Shown here in pieces: positions 19,101 through 28,100 of a stretch of DNA of 64,000 bases. Under the pieces are notes generated by a model. That model saw nothing but the letters and a program-made list of their open reading frames with translations, was not told the DNA's origin and searched no databases. The translations under genes were made by a program, and so were the position numbers. This stretch comes from Lewinella sp. LCG006 (GTDB lineage: Bacteria > Bacteroidota > Bacteroidia > Chitinophagales > Saprospiraceae). The stretch lies in assembly GCF_040784935.1 (NCBI RefSeq), contig NZ_CP160680.1, positions 6,057,802-6,121,801 on the forward strand, read 5' to 3'. Each line of letters starts with the position of its first letter. Positions within the stretch are counted from its first letter, which is position 1.

Positions 19101-22100
19101 GTCCGTTACCCGTAGTTCAATCGTAATTTCGTTGTTGATATCGCAGCAGTAGAAGTCGACATACTCTCCCCATGGGCTCCAGCGGTTTTCGCTAGGATCA
19201 CAGGTTTCGTTGCGCCAGTAGTTACGGCGGACTTCCAGCGTTACTTCCCCACAGTTGTCCGAAGAACCTTCGTCGACCGCGGTGGCAAAGATGCGCGCGA
19301 TACCTTCGATACCGTTGAGCACATCACCACCACCGATGGATACGTTGAGGTCGTCGTCACAGCTGGCGGTAGGTTCGATCTCGTCGCGGATGATCAGCGT
19401 GTATTCCTCGCAGGTCTCGTTGCCACAAGCATCTTCCGCACAAAGGATCAGCGTGTGGGTACCTACGGGTACACCTACCACATCGTTATCGGCGATGTTA
19501 CCGCCAGCGAAGAAGCTCTCACCGTTGGCCAGGATGGTGTAGGTTGTCGTATGTACATCTGAACAGCCGTTGCCATCGGTGATCGTTGGCGTCGGGATCA
19601 GGACGTTCGCTACACAGCTCAAGGGAGAGGTAGAGATCGTCAGCGTTGGGGCTACACCGGTCAATACGGGGCCGGTGAAGTCACCGACTTTGATCAGCTG
19701 GTTCAGCGTACCAGAGCCTCCGGGGTTACACCAGTCGATGATGTTCCACTCGCGACGCAGCTTGTAAGTGCCTTCACACACCGTAATCCTTGGCTCATCC
19801 GAGTAAGACGCGCCGATGTTGCAGTAGATCTGATCCAGATCGTAGAAGCCAAAGGCTGTACGTATCCACGGATAACCAGAGGTGGATGGGTGTGGGTTGC
19901 CATTGGCATCCGTGGCATAGTCTTCATCACATTCAATCGGCACCACAAACGGAGGGAATACAATGTCTCCAATTGTAGGCTTGCGGAAGGTGATCACCTG
20001 GTCACAAGTTACGGTGCGTGGTGCGCCGATACATACGCCGTCGTAGCGATCGGCTACCGTGAACGTACGCGTAATGCGCTCGTCGCCACAGTCACCATCA
20101 CTGTCGGTAACATCCGACAAGGTCACCAGTACGGGGCCACAGTTGTCGCTAACTACCGGGAAACCAGTCAGGTTCACCTTGGCGATGAAGGCGTTCAAAG
20201 CAGCCGTGCTTCCACCGAAGAAGGTGTTGCGCGTAGCCGTGAAGTCAAGTGTACCATCTGCACTGGCAATCCAGCTTTGAGGCGTCTCAAAGTGGATGAA
20301 GTCGATGTCGTTACAGACCAGGTCACGAGTTTGGGTTAATGCTACTGGCGTGAAGTCTGCACCCGTTACACCGGTGTTGTTGTCCGAATAGATCGTAACC
20401 GTCCAGTCGCCGAATTGAGTTGTCAACCAGTTCGTCAGCACCAGCGTATAGCTTGTGTTCGGCTGTAAAGGCAAGCTCAAACGAAGGGTAGGATCAAAGG
20501 GGTTGCCACCAGGGACGAAACCATCATCGGAGGAACCGAGGATATTCTCACAAGGTGACGCAGGATCGAAACCACCCTGGAACAGGAACAAGCTTCCATC
20601 GCCCCAATCCGTATCCACCAGGAAGGTATACACATCAACCGGTAGTGCAAAGTCTGGCGTCGTGAACGTAATCACATCGTAGTTGTGTACGCCGTCGGCC
20701 AGGAAGCCCTGGTTCAAACAGCTGTTGTCGTTGAAGTTCAAGGTAGCATCAGCTGCATTCAGGTTACCGCTTGCCTGGTGAGCTTCGTAATCCATCGTCA
20801 CACTGCTCGTGTTGGCAGGGCAGGTAACAACAGGATCGGTCTTGTCTTCGGCGAAGAGACTGCCCCAACAGGTGTAGACGATTTCTCCGTCTTCGATCAG
20901 CTCGATCATGTAGGTGTGCTCACCACAGCCAACCGCCTGATCAGAATCCAAACCATCGACCATCAGGTTGTAGCTGTCGATACAGTCGTCGAAGCCCGTC
21001 ACTACCATGTCAGGGGTGATGGTTGCGGCACAGTTAGCACCCAGCGTCACGTTCAAATCAGCAATACAGCCAAATTCGAAAGGAACAGCAGCATCGTCGA
21101 TTTCTACAATAGCGGTACAAACATCGCTGTTACCAGCACAGTCCGTGACCGTCAGTTCTACCTCCGTGCCGCCAATCGCTCCGATGGTTAGATCGATGTC
21201 TGAACAATCGAAGAAGGTCTGGTCGACCATGTAGGTAAAGTCCACATCACAGTTGTCTGAAGAACCAGCAGCGATCGCATCAATATCGGCTTGCGTCAGC
21301 GTGTACTGACCGCTGGCAGATAAGAAGATACGGATGGTGTTGCACACGGGCTCGGGAGCAGTAGTGTCTTCTACCGTGATCACTTGTACGTGACTATTCG
21401 GATTACCACAATCATCTTCCACGGTCCAGGTACGGGTAATGGTCATTTCCTGAGGACAAGCACCAGGGGTAATTACCTCGTTGAAACCTACCGTCAGGTT
21501 TCCAGTAATGGTTTGGGTAGCGTTCAAGCTGCCAGGTGACTCGGCATTCGGACCACTCCAGGTGAAATCTGTCATATTGAAACCAGTGCCACTCAATTCG
21601 AGTGACTCACCAATTTCGCCGGGTTCAGATACGCCAACATCCGTACTGGTCATTCCAGCTGCGGGACCATCAACAGCGGTAAAGCTGCCTTCCCAACTTA
21701 AGAATTCCAGAATGGTGCCTGTAGATATTTGCACCAATGCAAATCCGTCTGGAGAGCCGTTCATCAGGCCGGGGATCAGGAAGGACAATGCACCAAGGCC
21801 ACTGCCTTCGTTGTCGATCACACCACCCAACATGTAAATCTGATCCAGCAGGCCATTGGCACCATTGTACAGTACCAACTCGTAGTCCATCAAGTCAAGG
21901 CCAGCAACACCAGCTACTTCGATGAACTCGCCTTCGTCGGTACCGACGTTGTCGTAGTGGATTTCGTTGATCCACAGCAGTGGGTCAATGCCACTGACAT
22001 CACAGTTGTCCGTTGCGGTAAGAACCGCTGGAGCCGGAACGGTCTCATCACATTCAAGGGTAAGATCACCCGGGAGGGCTTCCACGAAGGTGGGAGCCGT

Positions 22101-25100
22101 ATTGTCTTCTACCATGATGGTCTGTACGTGCTCGGTATCGTTGCCACAGCCGTCGGTTGCCGTCCAGGTCCGGGTCAGGGTATACTCGTTGGCACAAGTG
22201 CCGTCGGTGCGTACTTCGGTAAATTCAACCAGCACATTGCTGACCATGTTGCAATCCGAAAGTTCAAAGGTCTGTCCTGTGTTGATCGTGCCGGGAGACT
22301 CAGCTGCCGGGCCACCCCAGGTAAAGTCACCCGCCGGGCAACCCGAGCCAGTGAGTTGGAGCGACTGGCCAATGGGGGTATTACCAGCTTCTGTGCCGAT
22401 ATCCGTACTCATCATGCCATCGGCAGGGCCGCCCACGGCGGTAAAGCTGCCTTCATAGCTGAGGAATTCTACCACCGCACCGCCGCAAACCAGAGCGACA
22501 CCATCGGGGGGACCGTTTTGTAAGCCGTTGGTAGGATAAGAGAAGGATACAGCACCAAAGCCTGCGCCTTCATCATCAATAGTTCCAGCGAGGGTCATCG
22601 GGCTATTGTAAGTCATGCCATTCGAACCATTGTACAGCACCAGCTGGCAATCGCTCAAATCCGTGCCAGCCGTACCAGCAACTTCGATGAACTCGCCCAC
22701 ATCACCACCATCATTATCGTAGTGAATTTCGTTGATAAACAAGACCGCTTCGCTGCTCGTGCAGTTGTCGGTTGCTGTCAGCACTGCCGCAGCAGGGACG
22801 GCGTCACATTCAACGGTCATATCCATGGGCAGTGCTTCCACAAAGACCGGATCTTCGGTATCCACGGTGAAGGTGAAGGTTTGGGTGCATTGATCCATCT
22901 GGCCACGGTCGTCCGTAATGGTGTACGTCCGTGTTACGGTGCGCATACAACCGACATCACTGATCACATCGTTAGCCGTTAAGGTCAATGGGAAACAAGG
23001 ATCCGCGGATACAGTAGGTAGCGCAGGATCTGGATTAGGATCACCGTCCACGTTGTAGGTCGTCGCAGCATCAGGAACCACAGGGTTACAACCTGCAGGT
23101 AAGCCAAAGTTGTTGGCCGGGCAAGTAAGTACCGGAGCATTACAGATGATCACTTCAATGACTTGCGTCACTTCTTGTACACAACCAGGTGCAGCGGGGG
23201 TAATACCTCCATCGGGAGAAATACCTCCATTACCATCGGCCGCACCATCAAAGGTCATCACGACAATGTGGTCACCTTCGGTGTAAGCTGCGGGATCGAA
23301 TTGTGTCTGTGGGATGCCATCAACAGTAAAGGTCACCATATCGGCACCGTTGCCATTGGTATCCGTTGCGCCAAAGGTAATGATCGGATCATCGTCTTGG
23401 ATAGTAGATGGCAAGGCTGGATCAAATACCGGGTTGGGGTATTGACAGGTGTTACTGATGGTGAAGGTGGTATTGGCAGGATTGCCTACAGCAAATGGAC
23501 CTTCAATCATCAGCGTGTAGCCTTGTGCATCTACGTGCACGAAGGGTATTTCGTAAGTTCCAAGACCCACATTGTAGGTCAGTGTTACCGAGCCATCGCC
23601 AGGGACAGCAACACCTGCACTTTGCGTACCTACTGGTGGAACATTGTAAGCATCAAAGGCACCTGTAGCACCTACCACCGTCCAGCTTTGGCCGGAAGGT
23701 AACATGCCACTGGCATTCGCAATAGAGACCAGTTCCGAGAACTGGCCATCATCGCCACCTGTTCCCGCATCAAGATCAATGATCGTCGCATTGTCCAGAC
23801 ATGCACAAGGGTCAACAATTTCGAATTCACAGGCAAATACGACCACATCATCGCTAGCACTAGCACTACAACCATTCCCATCGACATAATCATAAGTAAT
23901 CGTATGCGTGCCTGCACCAGCCACAGCGGGATCAAAACTATAGGTCATGCCGTTACCATCGTCCGTTACGCCAGGGCCACTGTAAACGCCACCTGCACCA
24001 GCAGGCGTGCCACCACCAAGGCCAGCTTGTACGCCAGCATCAAGACAGAGGTCGGCAGGCGCAGTAAACGTCACCGTTGGTAAGGCAAACACTTCAATAT
24101 CGTCACTAATGATCATTCCGGCAGAGCAACCATTTGGATCAGTGTAATCATAGGTGATGGTGTGTGTGCCAACACCTGCGGCGGCGGGGTCGAAGCTGTA
24201 GGTCATGCCGTTGCCATCATCTGTTACGCCAGGACCACTGTAAACACCGCCTTCAGGGTTTCCGTCACCTAGACCTGCTTGTACTCCTGCATCTATACAC
24301 AAATCAGCAGGTGCAGTAAACATCACTGTTGGTAAAGCAAACACTTCAATATCATCATTGGCACTGCTGCTACAGCCGTTACCGTCCGTATAGGTATAAG
24401 TAAGTGTATGCATGCCCACACCGGCAGCGGCGGGATCAAAACTGTAGGTCATGCCGTTGCCATCATCCGTTACGCCAGGGCCACTGTAAATGCCACCTGC
24501 ACCAGCAGGCATGCCGCCACCGAGACCAGCTTGTACGCCAGCATCAAGACAGAGGTCAGCAGGCGCAGTAAACGTTACTATTGGTAAGGCAAACACTTCA
24601 ATGTCATCACTGGTACTACTGCTACAGCCATTACCGTCCGTGTAAGTATAAGTTAGCGTATGCGTACCCACGCCTGCAGCGGCAGGATCAAAACTATAGG
24701 TCATGCCGTTACCATCGTCGGTTACGCCAGGACCACTGTAAACACCACCTGCACCAGCAGGCATGCCGCTACCTAGACCTGTTTGTACTCCCGCATCTAT
24801 ACATAAATCAGCAGGCGCAGTAAACGTCACCGTTGGTAAGGCAAAGACTTCAATATCGTCACTAATGATCATTCCAGCAGAGCAACCATTTGGATCAGTG
24901 TAATCATAGGTAATGGTGTGTGTGCCCACACCTGCGGCAGCGGGGTCGAAGCTGTAGGTCATGCCGTTGCCATCATCTGTTACGCCAGGACCACTGTAAA
25001 CACCGCCTTCAGGGTTTCCGTCACCTAGACCTGCTTGTACTCCTGCATCTATACACAAATCAGCAGGTGCAGTAAACATCACTGTTGGTAAAGCAAACAC

Positions 25101-28100
25101 TTCAATATCATCATTGGCACTGCTGCTACAGCCGTTACCGTCCGTGTAGGTATAAGTAAGTGTATGCATGCCCACACCGGCAGCGGCGGGATCAAAACTG
25201 TAGGTCATGCCGTTGCCATCATCCGTTACGCCAGGGCCACTGTAAACGCCACCTGCACCAGCAGGTATGCCGCCACCTAGACCAGCTTGTACTCCTGCAT
25301 CTATACACAAATCAGCAGGTGCAGTAAACGTCACTATTGGTAAGGCAAAGACTTCAATGTCATCACTGGTACTACTGCTACAGCCATTACCGTCCGTGTA
25401 AGTATAAGTTAGCGTATGCGTACCCACGCCTGCAGCGGCAGGATCAAAACTGTAAGTCATGCCGTTGCCATCGTCGGTTACGCCAGGACCACTGTAAACA
25501 CCACCTGCACCAGCAGGCATGCCGCTACCTAGACCTGTTTGTACTCCCGCATCTATACATAAATCAGCAGGCGCAGTAAACGTCACCGTTGGTAAGGCTA
25601 ACACTTCAATATCGTCACTAATGATCATTCCGGCAGAGCAACCATTAGGGTCAGTGTAATTATAGGTAATGGTGTGCGTACCTATACCGGCAGCGGCGGG
25701 ATCAAAACTGTAGGTCATGCCGTTGCCATCATCCGTTACGCCAGGACCACTGTAAACACCGCCTGCGGGGCTTCCGCCACCTAGACCAGCTTGTACGCCA
25801 GCATCAAGACAGAGGTCAGCAGGTGCAGTAAACGCCACTGTTGGTAAACCAAATACTTCAATATCATCACTGGCGCTATTGCTACAACCATTTGTATTGG
25901 TGTAGGTGTAAGTCAAGGTATGCGTGCCTACACCTGCTGCAGCAGGATCAAAGCTGTAAGTCATGCCGTTGCCATTATCGGTAACGCCAGGACCACTGTA
26001 AACACCTAGTGTACCCGTAGCCTGCACAGGTGAGCCTCCAGAGAGATTTACTTGCATACCCGCATCGACACACAGATCAGCAGGTGCAGTAAAGGTAACA
26101 ACAGGTAAGGCAAAGACTTCAATGTCGTCACTGGCGCTAGACGTACAGCCGTTCCCATCAGTATAAGAATAAGTAATAGTGTGCGTACCAACACCCGCCA
26201 TCACAGGATCGAAGCTGTAGGTTATGCCGTTACCATCATCCGTTACGCCAGGACCACTGTAAACGCCGCCCGTACCCGCAGGCGTACCACCTCCGAGACC
26301 AGTCTGCACGCCAGCATCAATACACAGATCAGCAGGTGCAGTAAAGCTAACAACAGGTAAGGCAAAGACTTCAATGTCGTCACTGGCGCTATTGCTACAA
26401 CCATTTGTATTGGTGTAGGTGTAAGTCAAGGTATGTGTTCCTACGCCCGCAGCAGCAGGATCAAAGTTGTAAGTCATGCCGTTGCCACCATCGGTAACAC
26501 CAGGACCACTGTAAACACCTAGTGTACCCGAAGCTTGTGTGGGTAAGCCACCAGAGAGATTTACTTGCATCCCGGCATCAACACATAGATCAGCAGGTGC
26601 TGTAAAAGCAACTACTGGTAAGGCAAAGACTTCAATGTCGTCACTGGCACTATTGCTACAACCATTTGTATTGGTGTAGGTGTAAGTCAAGGTATGTATC
26701 CCTACGCCCGCAGCAGCAGGATCAAAGCTGTAAGTCATGCCGTTGCCATTGTCGGTAACACCAGCACCACTGTAAACACCTAGCGTACCCGTAGCCTGCA
26801 CAGGTGAGCCTCCAGAGAGATTTACTTGCATACCAGCATCAACACACAGATCAGCAGGTGCAGTAAAGCTGACAGCAGGTAAGGCAAAGACAACTATGTT
26901 ATCGCTAGCGCTCGCAGAACAGTTATTCCCATTGGTGTAAGTATAAGTAATGGTATGTGTATCCACACCAGCAGCAGTTGGATCAAAACTATAGGTCAAG
27001 CCGTTACCATCGTCGGTAACACCGGGGCCACTATAGACGCCACCTGCACCAGCAGGCATACCGCCACCTAGACCTGCTTGTACTCCCGCATCTATACATA
27101 GATCAGCAGGCGCAGTAAACGTCACTGTTGGTAAACCAAACACTTCAATATCATCACTGGCACTGCTACTACAGCCGTTACCGTCCGTGTAAGTATAAGT
27201 TAGCGTATGCGTACCCACACCAGCAGTAGCAGGATCAAAACTGTAAGTCATGCCGTTGCCACCATCGGTAACACCCGGACCACTATAAACACCAAGTGTA
27301 CCCGAAGCTTGTGTGGGTAAGCCTCCAGAGAGATTTACTTGCATACCAGCATCAACACATAGATCAGCAGGTGCAGTAAAGCTGACAGCAGGTAAGGCAA
27401 AGACAACTATGTTATCGCTAGCGCTCGCAGAACAGTTATTCCCATTAGTGTAGGTATAAGTCAGCGTATGTGTTCCAACACCCGCCGCAGCAGGATCAAA
27501 GCTGTAAGTCATGCCGTTGCCATTGTCGGTAACGCCAGGACCACTGTAAACACCTAGCGTACCCGTAGCCTGCACAGGTGAGCCTCCAGAGAGATTTACT
27601 TGCATACCAGCATCAACACACAGATCAGCAGGTGCAGTAAAGCTGACAGCAGGTAAGGCAAAGACAACTATGTTATCGCTAGCGCTCGCAGAACAGTTAT
27701 TCCCATTGGTGTAAGTATAAGTAATGGTATGGGTGCCAACGCCCGCCATCACAGGATCGAAGCTGTAGGTCATGCCGTTGCCATCATCCGTTACGCCAGG
27801 ACCACTGTAAACGCCGCCCGTACCCGCAGGCGTACCACCTCCGAGACCAGTCTGCACGCCAGCATCAATACACAGATCAGCAGGTGCAGTAAAGCTGACG
27901 GTTGGTGAAGCAAACACTTCAATATCGTCACTGGCACTACTGCTGCAGCCGTTACCGTCCGTGTAAGTATAAGTTAGCGTATGCGTGCCCACACCTGCCG
28001 TTGCAGGATCAAAGCTGTAAGTCATACCGTTGCCACCATCGGTAACACCCGGACCACTGTAAACACCAAGTGTACCCGTGGCTTGTGAGGGTGAACCACC

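Noticed and set aside
18000-23000. Many long open frames on the plus strand opposite the giant gene
   Set aside because: They are antisense shadows of a GC-biased repeat gene; none has a domain, signal peptide or plausible start context.
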